Positions 1 to 8,846 of a DNA stretch of 64,000 bases are shown one piece after another. The translations under genes were made by a program, and so were the position numbers. This DNA is from Metabacillus idriensis. Lineage in GTDB: Bacteria > Bacillota > Bacilli > Bacillales > Bacillaceae. The notes under the pieces are model-generated. The model was not told where the DNA came from and searched no databases. It worked only from the letters and a program-made list of their open reading frames with translations. Positions within the stretch are counted from its first letter, which is position 1, and every line of letters starts with the position of its first letter. The stretch spans positions 620,001-684,000 of the forward strand of contig NZ_WKKF01000001.1 of the NCBI RefSeq assembly GCF_009674765.1, given 5' to 3'.

Positions 1-790
1 CTACGCCTCCATGCCACATAAAACGATGCTCCCATAAAGGAATATGTATGAACACAAGTGAAGGTACTTTATAACCGTACTGCCTTTCAAGTTTTTTAGA
101 TTGTTCATAATACCAGTTCACCTGATTAAAACGGAGCCAGTCCCAAGTCGGATATCCCTTAAAATCTTGCCCGGCGATTTGTGATGGAGCATATCTGCCG
201 CTGTCAAGCAGCCATAGGTTGAATGCAGCTTTATTGCCTTTTGAATGTCTAATGACGAGGTTCATGTTACCTGTACCAGTTAGGCCTTTTTCACCTGGCT
301 CGTTCATATTATATTTGTAAGTCATATAAAATTGAAGCATCGCTTTTTCGTCCATTCCGCTCTTTGGAGTGGAATCTTCATCATGGTTTCCAAACGTAAC
401 CGCCCACTTAATTCCTCTTTTTTCCATCGGTTGAGCAACATTATTCAGGGCTTGCTTCATTTCTAGTTCTGAATCACAGCCTGATGAAATATTGTCACCG
501 TTCAGTACTACAAAATCAGGTTTTTCAGAATCAAGGACTTTTTCCATCAGTTCAAGTGTCCTGCGATCAATTCGCTCATCATCCTGAGTATCGTTAAATT
601 GAACGACCTTAAACTTTCCATTTGAGTTGAAGTGAAGCTTAGCATTTGGTTTTTTTTCAGCATGTACAGTGTTCGTCAATAAATTCCCGGGAAGCCCCGT
701 AGTCGCAAGTGTTAAAGCGAGTGTACTCATTCCGCCTATTTTTATAAAACTCCTTCTGTCTAATCCCTTTTGCTGATCTTGATTACCCAT
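1..790 (-). CDS. Tat-exported metallophosphoesterase, 3' end outside window
   Basis: The gene reads leftward from an ATG at 788-790 and runs off the window, so only about 263 N-terminal residues are visible. An AGGAGG-like ribosome site lies 8 bases upstream. The N-terminus has a classical twin-arginine signal (DRRSFIK at residues 11-17, then a hydrophobic stretch ending near VHA), so the folded protein is probably exported by Tat. Calcineurin-type metallophosphoesterase motifs follow: FNDTQ (the usual first D-x-H block is changed), LNGDNI and FGNHDE. The family hydrolyses phosphomono- or diesters using two metal ions. Secreted bacillar relatives are called purple-acid-phosphatase-like or phosphohydrolase. 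The exact substrate cannot be told. Family is confident, function general. Confidence 0.85.
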   Translation of the reverse strand, partial: MGNQDQQKGLDRRSFIKIGGMSTLALTLATTGLPGNLLTNTVHAEKKPNAKLHFNSNGKFKVVQFNDTQDDERIDRRTLELMEKVLDSEKPDFVVLNGDNISSGCDSELEMKQALNNVAQPMEKRGIKWAVTFGNHDEDSTPKSGMDEKAMLQFYMTYKYNMNEPGEKGLTGTGNMNLVIRHSKGNKAAFNLWLLDSGRYAPSQIAGQDFKGYPTWDWLRFNQVNWYYEQSKKLERQYGYKVPSLVFIHIPLWEHRFMWHGGV

Positions 791-1219
791 AAAAAAACCT
801 CCAATTTTTTAATAGATTGATTAGCATAACAATTGAAAAGAGCAATAGTAATGGAGAATCATTTATGTAATGCTGCAAGCATTCACTACGTAAATGGAGA
901 TGGCGCCACAATCCCCGTTAGCTACCTATTCATCATAAGATAGAAATATTGATAGATTATTAAACAAAACAGCAATGTAAGTAAATAAAACAAAACAAAA
1001 AACAAAAAAACAAAAATAAATGGCTTGTTTCGCATTAAAAAGAAGTTTATTAGAATTTTTTATGAGATAAAAGCCTGATGAATCGCAAGAATAGACTTTT
1101 GAATTCGTTTTCATTTTTGATTAATTTTACAAAAGTTAATATTTTTACAGTCTATTATTTATATTCCTTTCTTATAATGGGTTAATCCAAAACAAACCAA
1201 AACAAAATGGGGGAAGGAA
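791..1219. other. AT-rich divergent intergenic region
   Basis: This 429-base stretch separates the leftward phosphoesterase from the rightward DeoR gene. It contains a long run of A-rich AAACAAA-like words at about 964-1018 and a promoter with a direct repeat next to the DeoR start. No convincing coding sequence was seen. A 62-codon minus-strand frame here is compositionally biased and has no ribosome site. Confidence 0.6.
1173..1206 (+). promoter_or_regulatory. deoR-type promoter with 10-bp direct repeat operator
   Basis: A TATAAT -10 box lies at 1173-1178. Just downstream, at the likely transcription start, CCAAAACAAA occurs twice in perfect tandem (1187-1196 and 1197-1206). DeoR-family repressors commonly bind tandem words of this kind, so this is a good candidate autoregulatory operator. 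The -35 box is not obvious. Binding is inferred, the repeat is seen. Confidence 0.5.
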
Positions 1220-2011
1220 ATGAAAATGAATGAAAGATATAAAGCGATAATCAGAGAACTGGAAATGAAAAATAAAATTGGCGTAGCAGATATAGCTATA
1301 AAATTAAACGTGACGCCTGAAACAATCAGAAAAGACTTGAGTTCACTCGAAGAGAAAAAGAAATTGCGCAGAATTCATGGGGGAGCCATCCAATATCTTG
1401 GTGTGATTAAAGAGCCTCATTTTAATAAGAAAGTCGGGATCTTTCATCCTCAGAAAAAAATGATTGGAGAAGCTGCGGCGACTTTTATTATGGATGGAGA
1501 TTTAGTAGCACTTGATGTCGGCACTACAATTTTTCAAATTGCAAGTGCTATTAAAGACGTCAAAAATGTAACCATCGTGACTAATTCTCTGGCAGCAGCT
1601 GAACTATTAAATAGCCGGATTGAAAACAGGTTATTTGATGGAAAAGTCATTGTCCTTGGAGGTACTGCCAATCCTCTGCAGCGTTCAATCAGCGGGTCCA
1701 TAACCAATAAGTTATTGGAGCAATTTTATTTTGACAAAGCCTTTATTTCATGCGGGGGAATAAACAAGGATGGAATTTGTGATTTCAATGTAGAGGAAGC
1801 AACGGCTTCTTCTATTATGATGAAGAGATCAAGACAAACAATTGTTGCAGCTGATTCTTCTAAACTGAATCAAAGGGCTCTTTTCCATATAGGGCCGTTC
1901 TCTGCAATTGACTGTCTGATTACTGATCAAAAAATGCCGGTTGATTGGTCTAAAGATCAAGTTTTTGGTGATGTAGATTGGATAACTGTAGGTGACGCCA
2001 ATGAGAGTTGA
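1220..2011 (+). CDS. DeoR-family transcriptional regulator
   Basis: This 263-residue protein has the DeoR architecture. A winged helix-turn-helix lies at about residues 5-58 (ending in the family signature LRRIHGGA). A DeoRC sensor domain follows, with DVGTT, VTNSLAAA, LGG and the late ADSSK block. Such proteins repress sugar or nucleoside operons and release DNA when a phosphorylated sugar binds. The ATG follows a GGGGGAAGG ribosome site. The next gene overlaps its 3' end by 11 bases, so the two are co-transcribed and the PHP phosphoesterase is its likely target or partner. The tandem CCAAAACAAA upstream suggests autoregulation. The inducer is unknown. Confidence 0.9.
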   Translation: MKMNERYKAIIRELEMKNKIGVADIAIKLNVTPETIRKDLSSLEEKKKLRRIHGGAIQYLGVIKEPHFNKKVGIFHPQKKMIGEAAATFIMDGDLVALDVGTTIFQIASAIKDVKNVTIVTNSLAAAELLNSRIENRLFDGKVIVLGGTANPLQRSISGSITNKLLEQFYFDKAFISCGGINKDGICDFNVEEATASSIMMKRSRQTIVAADSSKLNQRALFHIGPFSAIDCLITDQKMPVDWSKDQVFGDVDWITVGDANES

Positions 2012-3029
2012 TTATCATGTTCATCTGGAAGAAGGTCCGTATACATCGAATTGGCTGAAAAAAACCTATCAAAACCTTTTAATGGGACAGCATTCGCCAG
2101 AAGAAAAAACCTCGAAACAATGGGCTGCCCAATCTGTGCAAAAGTTATCTGAAAGGTTGACAAAAGGTGCTTATGATCCGATCTGGCTTGATTTATATCT
2201 TGAAAATGCGAAAAGAAAAGGGATCAAAGAAGTCGGGATTGTTGATCATTTATATCGATTTACAGATTGCCGGATATATTTCGAAAAAAATATGATGCTT
2301 GATGAAAGTCCGATTGGCCGCGTACAAAAGCGATGGTTAGACCTGGTCATGACAGAAAGCTTAGATCATTTTGCGGAATCTATTACAAGAAATAAAGAAA
2401 AATGGGCAAAGCAAGGTGTTCAATTAAAGATAGGAATAGAAGCAGACTACTTTGAAGATGAGGAAGAGGATTTATCCGAATTGCTTTCCAAGCATGATTG
2501 GGATTTTATTAATGGCTCTGTTCATTTTGTCAATGGATGGGGATTTGATAATCCAAAAACAACTGATGAGTTTGAAAAGTATGATGTAAATTTCTTATAT
2601 GAAACCTTCTTTAGAATCGTGGAAAAGGCAATCAGAAGCGGCTTATTTGACTATATTTCGCACCTGGATAATATTAAAGTCTTTGGCTACCGCCCAAATG
2701 ATGATCTTTTGCTTACCCTTTATAAAAGGATAGTAAAAGCTTTAAGGGATATGGATGCAGCAACAGAGGTTAACGCGGGTTTATATTATCGATTCCCGGT
2801 AAAGGAAATGTGCCCGAATGAACCATTTCTTGATCTATTAATTGAAAATAAGATACCATTGCTCCTATCCTCTGATGCCCATTTTCCAGAAGACATAGGT
2901 GCTTTCCTAGATGAAAACATAGAGATGCTGATTAATAAAGGGGTAAAAGAAATCGTTACTTTTGAAAAAAGGGAACGAATGATGAAGCCTCTTTCGATAG
3001 AGGGATCTTCATTGAATATCCTGCGTTAG
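2001..3029 (+). CDS. PHP-domain phosphoesterase (histidinol-phosphatase-like)
   Basis: A 342-residue protein of the PHP superfamily, which hydrolyses phosphate esters with a trinuclear metal centre. The metal-binding motifs are visible in order: HVH near the N-terminus (residues 6-8), VDH, a GIEADY block, a GSVHF block, SHLD and a C-terminal SSDAH. The ATG at 2001 is preferred over the in-frame GTG at 1992 because HVH normally sits within the first ten residues and GGTGA lies at the correct spacing. It overlaps the DeoR gene by 11 bases. HisJ-type histidinol phosphatases share this fold, but no his genes are nearby. The DeoR neighbour suggests a phosphosugar substrate. Confidence 0.8.
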   Translation: MRVDYHVHLEEGPYTSNWLKKTYQNLLMGQHSPEEKTSKQWAAQSVQKLSERLTKGAYDPIWLDLYLENAKRKGIKEVGIVDHLYRFTDCRIYFEKNMMLDESPIGRVQKRWLDLVMTESLDHFAESITRNKEKWAKQGVQLKIGIEADYFEDEEEDLSELLSKHDWDFINGSVHFVNGWGFDNPKTTDEFEKYDVNFLYETFFRIVEKAIRSGLFDYISHLDNIKVFGYRPNDDLLLTLYKRIVKALRDMDAATEVNAGLYYRFPVKEMCPNEPFLDLLIENKIPLLLSSDAHFPEDIGAFLDENIEMLINKGVKEIVTFEKRERMMKPLSIEGSSLNILR

Positions 3030-3133
3030 AACAAAAAGCAGAAAAAACACCTGAAATCATAATTATTGGGTTCCCTTTTGTGAGGGAAATCCCAATATCA
3101 CACTAGAGTTAACGCAGATTCGCACATTAAATT

Positions 3134-3161
3134 GCACCGCTTTTGCGGTGTTTTTTTTGCA
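3134..3161 (+). terminator. Rho-independent terminator after PHP gene
   Basis: CACCGC-TTTT-GCGGTG stem followed by a run of eight T residues, about 105 bases after the PHP stop codon. It closes the DeoR-PHP transcript. Confidence 0.75.
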
Positions 3162-3276
3162 CAAAAAACTCAGTCGTAATTTGAACTGAATGTACTGCAT
3201 TTTAAAAAGTTACTCCATTAAAGTTCCTTTTAATGGAATAGTGCTTCAATTAACAAATGTCCATATATCAATTTAA

Positions 3277-3310
3277 TATGGCTTTTTTCTCATAGATTGT
3301 TGTTTCTGTT
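3277..3310 (+). repeat. Degenerate end of the dispersed TIR element
   Basis: The words GGCTTTTTTCTCATAGATTG followed by TTGTTT resemble the conserved left end of the four full element copies in this window (AGGCTGTTTTCGCATAGATTG). The rest of the element is missing or scrambled, so this is a remnant. It lies just before a stray dctP fragment and a broken cutC, marking a rearranged spot. Confidence 0.45.
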
Positions 3311-3394
3311 GTGAATTCGCTTTGCAAGATCGGTTTTGGCGCACTAACTTCGAAAGTTGGTTATGATAGCCACCGATAGCTGAATAACTCTTTT

Positions 3395-3454
3395 ACCCAG
3401 ACCGAGCTGTAGATCTATCAAAGGTCAGTGCAAGTGCTCTGGAGAGTTTTTCAG
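3395..3454 (+). repeat. 60-bp displaced fragment of dctP
   Basis: This segment matches 18046-18106, inside the intact dctP gene of the uronate locus, with one single-base deletion and one substitution by eye. It joins directly to the truncated cutC that follows: the last shared bases are TTTTCAG and cutC-like sequence starts with the next base. It carries no function of its own here. It is a record of an illegitimate recombination or template-switch event. Confidence 0.85.
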
Positions 3455-3964
3455 CCGCATAGCCGGAGCTTTTGTTATTCTGATGAAGACTTGAATATTA
3501 TGTTAGAAGATATTGAAATCTGCAGGAAATTAGGTGCAGCTGGAGTTGTATTTGGTGTTCTTACAAATGAGAAAAAAATAGATGAAGAGAAGCTTACTAA
3601 GTTAATACAAGCTTCAAAAGGGTTAGATATTACCTTTCACCGCGCGTTTGACGAGGCCAATCATCTCGCAACAGCTCTAGGCGTGCTTCAGAAGTACCCT
3701 GAGATAACTAGAGTACTCACATCAGGCAGCAAAGAAAAAGCTACAGAAGCAATAGAAGAGCTGAGTCAGCTAGCAGATCTATCAGCCGGAACGGGTCTTT
3801 CCATTATGGCAGGATCAGGGTTAACACCTCAAAACTTACCTGCCTTCTTAGAAAAAGTGAACGTGAGAGAAGTTCACTTTGGTTCGGGAATCCGTTATGA
3901 ATCAAATTATAGTAATCCTATCGATCCCATTCAAATAAAAGCGATCAGAAAAATCGTAACATGA
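3428..3964 (+). pseudogene. cutC: cutC remnant A (N-terminus replaced by dctP fragment)
   Basis: The open frame codes for most of a CutC-family (PF03932) TIM-barrel protein but lacks about the first 60 residues, including the ELV..GLTEGGLTPS region. Homology begins at the block before SFCYSDED and continues through TFHRAFDE, RVLTSG, IMAGSGLT and VREVHFGSG to a normal end. The first nine codons come from the displaced dctP piece in a different frame, so the barrel is incomplete. CutC was named for copper homeostasis, though its true role is disputed. A second broken copy lies at 13160-13603, on the other side of the hydrogenase island. Non-function is inferred from truncation. Confidence 0.85.
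3627..3956 (+). repeat. Direct repeat (cutC 3' half), left copy
   Basis: These 330 bases align without gaps to 13266-13595 at roughly 90 percent identity by eye, in the same orientation. The two copies bracket about 9.3 kb that contain the whole hydrogenase island. Homologous recombination between them could delete the island as a circle. Confidence 0.85.
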
Positions 3965-3980
3965 CGAATACAAATAGAAA

Positions 3981-4015
3981 GCTGCAGCCATTTTTTAAAT
4001 GTCTGCAGTTTTTTT
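3981..4015 (+). terminator. Terminator after cutC remnant A
   Basis: CTGCAG...CTGCAG stem followed by seven T residues. A similar hairpin follows the second cutC remnant at 13614-13649, consistent with common ancestry of the two 3' ends. Confidence 0.65.
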
Positions 4016-4214
4016 GTTTCTGATCGTTTTGGTATAACAAAACATCTGAAATCAAATCAGGGGATTTTTACAATTCTTTTAGTAACAAAACTTTAATCAT
4101 CATCGAATAAGGATATTTTCAACCACAAATCTTTGATTCATAAATTTTCATCAGGTCTCATTAATAAATCCAAGCATAAACTTTAGTAACGCTTAATAAT
4201 GGCAGGTGTTTTCC

Positions 4215-4583
4215 ATGCATGAGATGTCGCTCATGTCAGAAATTCTAAAGATTGTTTCCCAAGATGCTGTTTTACATGGGTTCTGCAACGTGACGCAAAT
4301 AGAAGTCATAGTCGGAGATTTATCGAATGTGCTTCCGGATGCTCTTGAGCTTGCGTTTTTTCATCTGAGGAAAGATCCTGTCAGCTTTCCTATTAATGAA
4401 AAGACCGAATTACATATTATCCGGGAACCTGCGCTGTCAAAATGTCAGACCTGTCATCTTGAGTTTGAACCAGACTATCAATTAGCACGATGCCCAAGGT
4501 GCGGCATTCCAGATTGTCTGCTCATTTCTGGGGAAACGTTCAGGGTTGATGCTTATGAAGGGAGTGAGGAGCATGAAAATTAA
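4215..4583 (+). CDS. hypA: Hydrogenase nickel incorporation protein HypA
   Basis: A 122-residue nickel-delivery protein for [NiFe]-hydrogenase maturation, working with HypB. It begins MHEMSL. His2 is the conserved nickel ligand and needs to be at position 2, which decides the ATG at 4215 over an in-frame GTG at 4206. An AGGTG ribosome site precedes it. The zinc-binding loop CxxC...CxxC (CQTC and CPRC) is intact near residues 73-97. It is the first gene of the island, about 200 bases after the cutC remnant terminator, and overlaps hypB by 11 bases. Normal length for the family. Confidence 0.93.
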   Translation: MHEMSLMSEILKIVSQDAVLHGFCNVTQIEVIVGDLSNVLPDALELAFFHLRKDPVSFPINEKTELHIIREPALSKCQTCHLEFEPDYQLARCPRCGIPDCLLISGETFRVDAYEGSEEHEN

Positions 4584-5235
4584 GATTGGAGAAGATGTGC
4601 TGAAAGATCATCATACAGCAGCTGAATTTAATAGGGAACTCTTTGAAAACAGCAAAACGCTTGTAATAAACATAATGAGCTCCCCTGGTGCCGGCAAAAC
4701 GACTTTACTTGAAGAAACGGTTAAAGCATTAAAAGATGACTATTCTATTGCAGTGATTGAAGGCGATTTAGCCACAGACCGGGATGCAGAGCGCCTGCGG
4801 CTGCTTGGAATCAAAACGGTTCAAATCAATACTGTGGGCGGGTGTCATCTTGATGCAAGAATGATTGCTAAAACGCTGCCGGAATTTGAAGGGCTTGATC
4901 AGTTTGACCTTCTGTTTATTGAAAATATCGGCAACCTCGTTTGCCCGTCAGGCTATGATCTAGGACAGCATTATAAAGTAGTTGTCCTGAGTGTGCCAGA
5001 AGGCAATGATAAAATCCCAAAGTATCCAGTGATGTTCAGGCGGACAGATCTCACTATCATTAATAAAGTGGATCTCCTGCCCTATGTCTCTTTCAATCTT
5101 GAAGAAGCAAGGCGGGATTTAGAAGCAATCAATCCCCAGGCGCTGTTTAAAGCTGTTTCCGCAAAGTCTGGAGAAGGTATGGATGACTGGATAAATTGGA
5201 TAAAGGACGCTCATTTCCAATGCATCAAACAATAA
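4573..5235 (+). CDS. hypB: Hydrogenase nickel incorporation GTPase HypB
   Basis: A 220-residue SIMIBI-class GTPase that drives nickel transfer into the hydrogenase large subunit. Visible motifs are the P-loop SSPGAGKTTLL near residues 37-47, EGDLATDRDA, the metal/switch block VGGCHLDA, ENIGNLVCP, and the NKVDL guanine-specificity motif. The N-terminal histidine-rich nickel store found in some HypB proteins is absent; only a short HH occurs. The start ATG follows GTGAGGAG and overlaps hypA. The 3' end overlaps hypF by 16 bases, so translation is coupled. Confidence 0.95.
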   Translation: MKIKIGEDVLKDHHTAAEFNRELFENSKTLVINIMSSPGAGKTTLLEETVKALKDDYSIAVIEGDLATDRDAERLRLLGIKTVQINTVGGCHLDARMIAKTLPEFEGLDQFDLLFIENIGNLVCPSGYDLGQHYKVVVLSVPEGNDKIPKYPVMFRRTDLTIINKVDLLPYVSFNLEEARRDLEAINPQALFKAVSAKSGEGMDDWINWIKDAHFQCIKQ

Positions 5236-7523
5236 AGATCATTGTTAAGGGGAGGGTACAAGGGGTCGGCTTCCGCCCCTTCATCTATTCACTATCTAAA
5301 AAGTATCAGCTTACAGGAACCGTCCAAAACAACGTTGATCATGTCATCATTATTTTTCAAGGACAAGAAATTTCATTAAAAAAAGCGGTAGATGATTTGA
5401 AAATGTCTCCGCCTCCATTATCAAGAGTGAAAGAGATGTCGATTCATCAAGTTCCCCATTCTGACTATAAAAAATTTTCGATAGCTGCAAGTCAAATAAA
5501 CAGCCATTCCTCTCTCCCATGGATAGCAGCGGATGCGGGTATTTGCAGACAGTGTTTAGAAGAAATGAAAGAGCCGTCAAATCGCCGGTTTCAGTATCCA
5601 TTTATAAATTGTACTCAATGCGGGCCGCGATACACGATTATTAAGGACTTGCCCTATGACCGTCCCCAAACTACGATGAGCACATTTAAAATGTGCGAGG
5701 AATGCCGGAAAGAATACGAAAATCCGTTAAATCGGCGTCATCATGCACAGCCGATTTGCTGTTCAGAGTGTGGACCTGCGCTTATTTTGCAGAATCAGCA
5801 GACAGATATTCTGGCTGAAAACCAGCTCGCAGTCAGTCAAACAATCGATCTTTTAAAAAGCGGATCGATCATTGGTATAAAAGGAATCGGCGGCTACCAT
5901 TTAGCATGTGATGCCACTCAAGAGGGGCCCGTTAATCAAATCAGGTTCAGAAAAAAACGGCCGCAGCGTCCGCTTGCCATCATGGTAAAGTCTATCGAGG
6001 CAGCAAGAGAGCTGTGTCATGTATCAAACCGAGAAGCAGAATTGCTTACAGATCCAGCAATGCCAATTGTTGTCCTGCAGAAGAAAAAAACGTGCGTATT
6101 ACCCGAAAATCTTTCACCTGGTTTATCTACTTTAGGAATCATGCTGCCTTACACGCCTTTACATCATCTTCTGTTTGAAAAAAACAGGCTGGAATATCTT
6201 GTCATGACAAGTGCTAATCCATCAGGTCTTCCCATAATTTATAGAGAAAGTTCATTAAATTGTTTAGAGGAGATGTGTGATTACTTATTAACACATAATA
6301 GACAAATCTATCTTCCAATCGATGATTCTGTTGTTCAATGTGATGGGGAAAAGCTGATGTATTTACGGCGTGCCAGAGGATTTGTTCCTGATCCCATCAA
6401 AACGAATTCGAAAGTTGATGGAATCATTGCCCTCGGCGGAAATCAAAAAAATACGTTTGCTCTCGGAAAGCAAGATCATATTTTATTGAGCCCGCATATA
6501 GGCGATTTAGATAATGAAGAAATGATTCACTTCTTTGAAACACAGCTTGATCATTTTAAAGATTGGCTTGGCATGAATGAGACGTCTATAGCTGTCGATA
6601 AACACCCTCATTATGCAGCTCATCGAATGGCTGACAAACTAAAAGGTCAATTGGTACCTGTCCAGCATCATCATGCCCATCATGTGTCCTGTATGGAAGA
6701 TAACGGACTTGTGGAGCCATGCTTTGGCCTGATTTTGGACGGAACAGGTTACGGAGAAGATGGTCAAATTTGGGGTTTCGAGTGCTTGTATGGAAATGCT
6801 GATTCTTTTGAACGTCTGGCTCATCTGCACTATACCCCGCTGTCTGGAGGAGAAAAAGCTGTTAAGGAACCATGGAGAAATGCTGCGGGAATGCTGCTTT
6901 ATTACTGGCCGGAAGAAGGCAAAGATTTAGCAGTGAATCTATTCCCGGGCAAGTCAAACGAAATTGCCGTCATCGAACAGATGATTAAAAAACAAATCAA
7001 TACTCCAATGGCAGGAACGTGCGGCCGGATTTTTGATGCAGTGAGTGCCATCCTCGGCATTTGTTTAACATCCACATATGAAGGTGAAGCAGCCATTAAA
7101 TTATCGGATTATATGAATGGACCCCTAAGGGAAAAGACGGACGAATCATATCCTTTTCATCTTAAGGCGAACAAGGATAACCTGCTTCAGCTTGATTTAT
7201 CTCCCATGATCAAAAAAATCATTCAAGACCGGCAAAATGCTGTCCCGCTTGAAAAAATCATCCAAATCTTTCATCAAACGATTGTTAAAAGCTGTGTCCA
7301 AATGGTTCTCACACTTGCAAAAAAGAGATCGGAATTAAATAGAAGTGTGGTTCTCTCGGGAGGTTCCTTTCAAAATAGGTTTCTAGTTAAAGAGATAGCC
7401 AGTTGTCTTCAAAAGGAAAGCTTTCATGTTTATTCCCATCGAAAAGTTCCATGCCACGATGGCGGTTTAGCTTTAGGACAATTGATAATCGCTTCAGTGG
7501 CTGAAAGAAATCAAAGGCGGTGA
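5220..7523 (+). CDS. hypF: Carbamoyltransferase HypF
   Basis: A 767-residue enzyme that makes the cyanide ligands of the NiFe(CN)2CO site from carbamoyl phosphate, passing thiocarbamate to HypE. Domains in order: an acylphosphatase-like domain (GRVQGVGFRPF near residues 11-21), two zinc-finger blocks with paired Cys motifs (CRQC, CTQC, CEEC, CSEC), a YrdC-like domain (about 200-380) and a Kae1/carbamoyltransferase domain with HHAHH. The length is standard. The ATG at 5220 places GRVQGVGF normally. An earlier TTG at 5196 would add eight residues. It sits in the overlapping hyp operon. Confidence 0.94.
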   Translation: MHQTIKIIVKGRVQGVGFRPFIYSLSKKYQLTGTVQNNVDHVIIIFQGQEISLKKAVDDLKMSPPPLSRVKEMSIHQVPHSDYKKFSIAASQINSHSSLPWIAADAGICRQCLEEMKEPSNRRFQYPFINCTQCGPRYTIIKDLPYDRPQTTMSTFKMCEECRKEYENPLNRRHHAQPICCSECGPALILQNQQTDILAENQLAVSQTIDLLKSGSIIGIKGIGGYHLACDATQEGPVNQIRFRKKRPQRPLAIMVKSIEAARELCHVSNREAELLTDPAMPIVVLQKKKTCVLPENLSPGLSTLGIMLPYTPLHHLLFEKNRLEYLVMTSANPSGLPIIYRESSLNCLEEMCDYLLTHNRQIYLPIDDSVVQCDGEKLMYLRRARGFVPDPIKTNSKVDGIIALGGNQKNTFALGKQDHILLSPHIGDLDNEEMIHFFETQLDHFKDWLGMNETSIAVDKHPHYAAHRMADKLKGQLVPVQHHHAHHVSCMEDNGLVEPCFGLILDGTGYGEDGQIWGFECLYGNADSFERLAHLHYTPLSGGEKAVKEPWRNAAGMLLYYWPEEGKDLAVNLFPGKSNEIAVIEQMIKKQINTPMAGTCGRIFDAVSAILGICLTSTYEGEAAIKLSDYMNGPLREKTDESYPFHLKANKDNLLQLDLSPMIKKIIQDRQNAVPLEKIIQIFHQTIVKSCVQMVLTLAKKRSELNRSVVLSGGSFQNRFLVKEIASCLQKESFHVYSHRKVPCHDGGLALGQLIIASVAERNQRR

Positions 7524-7529
7524 ATTCAT

Positions 7530-7763
7530 ATGTGTATAGGAGTACCTGCAAAAGTCATCCAAATAAGAGATGAGTCAGCGCTGGTAGATGTTATGGGGTC
7601 TAGAATGCATGTCGGAATCTTATTTGTTCCTGAGGTCAAGGAAGATGATTATGTTCTGCTGCATGCAGGGCAGGCAATGACTATTGTTGATGAGGAATAT
7701 GCCAAAGAAAGTATTGAGGAATGGAGGAATGTATTAGATGGAAACCATGGACATCTTTTCTGA
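7530..7763 (+). CDS. hypC: Hydrogenase assembly chaperone HypC
   Basis: A 77-residue HypC/HupF chaperone. It starts MCIGVP, with the essential Cys2, and keeps the PAKV and later HAGQAM blocks. HypC carries iron together with HypD while cyanide and CO ligands are added, then delivers it to the large-subunit precursor. The ribosome site GGCGG lies just before the start, six bases after hypF ends. It overlaps hypD by 26 bases. Only one hypC-type gene is seen. Confidence 0.94.
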   Translation: MCIGVPAKVIQIRDESALVDVMGSRMHVGILFVPEVKEDDYVLLHAGQAMTIVDEEYAKESIEEWRNVLDGNHGHLF

Positions 7764-8844
7764 TCCACTCTTGACTCGTCATTCGCTTGAAGCTGTTAAA
7801 GAGTTAGCAGGCAAGTTTAAAGAAGAAACAGGAAGAATGCCGGTCTTTATGGAAGTATGCGGATCACATACAATGGCATTTGCCAAGACAGGAATTAAAA
7901 CTGGATTAAAAGACTGTGTGAAGCTGATTGCCGGTCCAGGCTGTCCGGTATGTGTGACAGATCAAAAATCGATCGATGCCATGATTCAGCTATCTGAAGG
8001 AACCGGGAGAATTCTATGTACCTTTGGTGATATGATGCGCGTGCCTGGGTCTAAATTTACCCTGATGAAAGCTAAAACAGCAGGCAAGGATATCAGGGTT
8101 GTATACTCTCCGCTTGATAGTGTGAAAATTGCGGAAGAAAATCCCGATAAAGAAATCATCTTTTTAGGAATAGGTTTTGAAACGACGATTCCGATTCTCG
8201 CTCTTGCCATTCGCGAGGCAGAGCTGAAAAAGCTAAAGAATTACTCCATGTGGATGACAACTAAGCTAGTAGAACCTGTATTGAGAGCGCTCCTTGATTC
8301 TGGTGATGTCAAATTGGACGGGTTTCTTTTGCCCGGGCATGTATCCGTCGTTTTAGGAAAGCAGAACTACAGTTATTTATCAGAAGAGTATAATATTTCA
8401 GGCGTAATTACTGGATTTGAACCTGTTCAATTACTCAGCGGCATCTATAAATTGCTGCAGCTTTTGCTTGAGAATAAGACCGATATACTGAATGATTACA
8501 CCTATTTGGTAAAAGATCATGGCAATCCTGCAGCTCAGCGTTTAATGGAGAAGTATTTTGAACCCTTTGATGAAATATGGCGGGGGATGAGCGCGATACC
8601 AAAAAGCGGATTAGTGCTTAAAGAAAAATATGCCCAATTTGATGCGAAAAAGAAATTTACGGTTTCAACAGGGGAACCAAGAAAAACAAAATGCCGCTGC
8701 GGTGAAATCATTCGGGGATTAATCACACCGGAAGAGTGCGTGCTTTTTGGGAAAAGCTGCTCACCATCCAATCCAATTGGACCTTGCATGGTATCTGCAG
8801 AAGGAACCTGCGCTGCTCATTACCAATACATGAGGGAGGAATAG
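7738..8844 (+). CDS. hypD: Hydrogenase maturation protein HypD
   Basis: A 368-residue iron-sulfur scaffold on which Fe(CN)2CO is assembled. The conserved Cys motifs are present: EVCGSHTMAF near residues 39-48, AGPGCPVC, and the C-terminal [4Fe-4S] ligands in CRCGEIIRG, CVLFGKSC, GPCMVS and GTCAAHY. The start overlaps hypC, a common hypC-hypD arrangement. It ends two bases before hypE's ATG. Length and all key residues are as expected for an active enzyme. Confidence 0.95.
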   Translation: METMDIFSDPLLTRHSLEAVKELAGKFKEETGRMPVFMEVCGSHTMAFAKTGIKTGLKDCVKLIAGPGCPVCVTDQKSIDAMIQLSEGTGRILCTFGDMMRVPGSKFTLMKAKTAGKDIRVVYSPLDSVKIAEENPDKEIIFLGIGFETTIPILALAIREAELKKLKNYSMWMTTKLVEPVLRALLDSGDVKLDGFLLPGHVSVVLGKQNYSYLSEEYNISGVITGFEPVQLLSGIYKLLQLLLENKTDILNDYTYLVKDHGNPAAQRLMEKYFEPFDEIWRGMSAIPKSGLVLKEKYAQFDAKKKFTVSTGEPRKTKCRCGEIIRGLITPEECVLFGKSCSPSNPIGPCMVSAEGTCAAHYQYMREE

Positions 8845-8846
8845 AC

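Noticed and set aside
926-1114. 62-codon minus-strand frame
   Set aside because: Skewed Phe/Ile/Val composition from an AT-rich region, no ribosome site; overlaps likely operator sequence.
3427-3964. Intact, functional cutC
   Set aside because: The frame is open but the N-terminal third of the barrel is absent and replaced by a dctP piece, so an active protein is unlikely.
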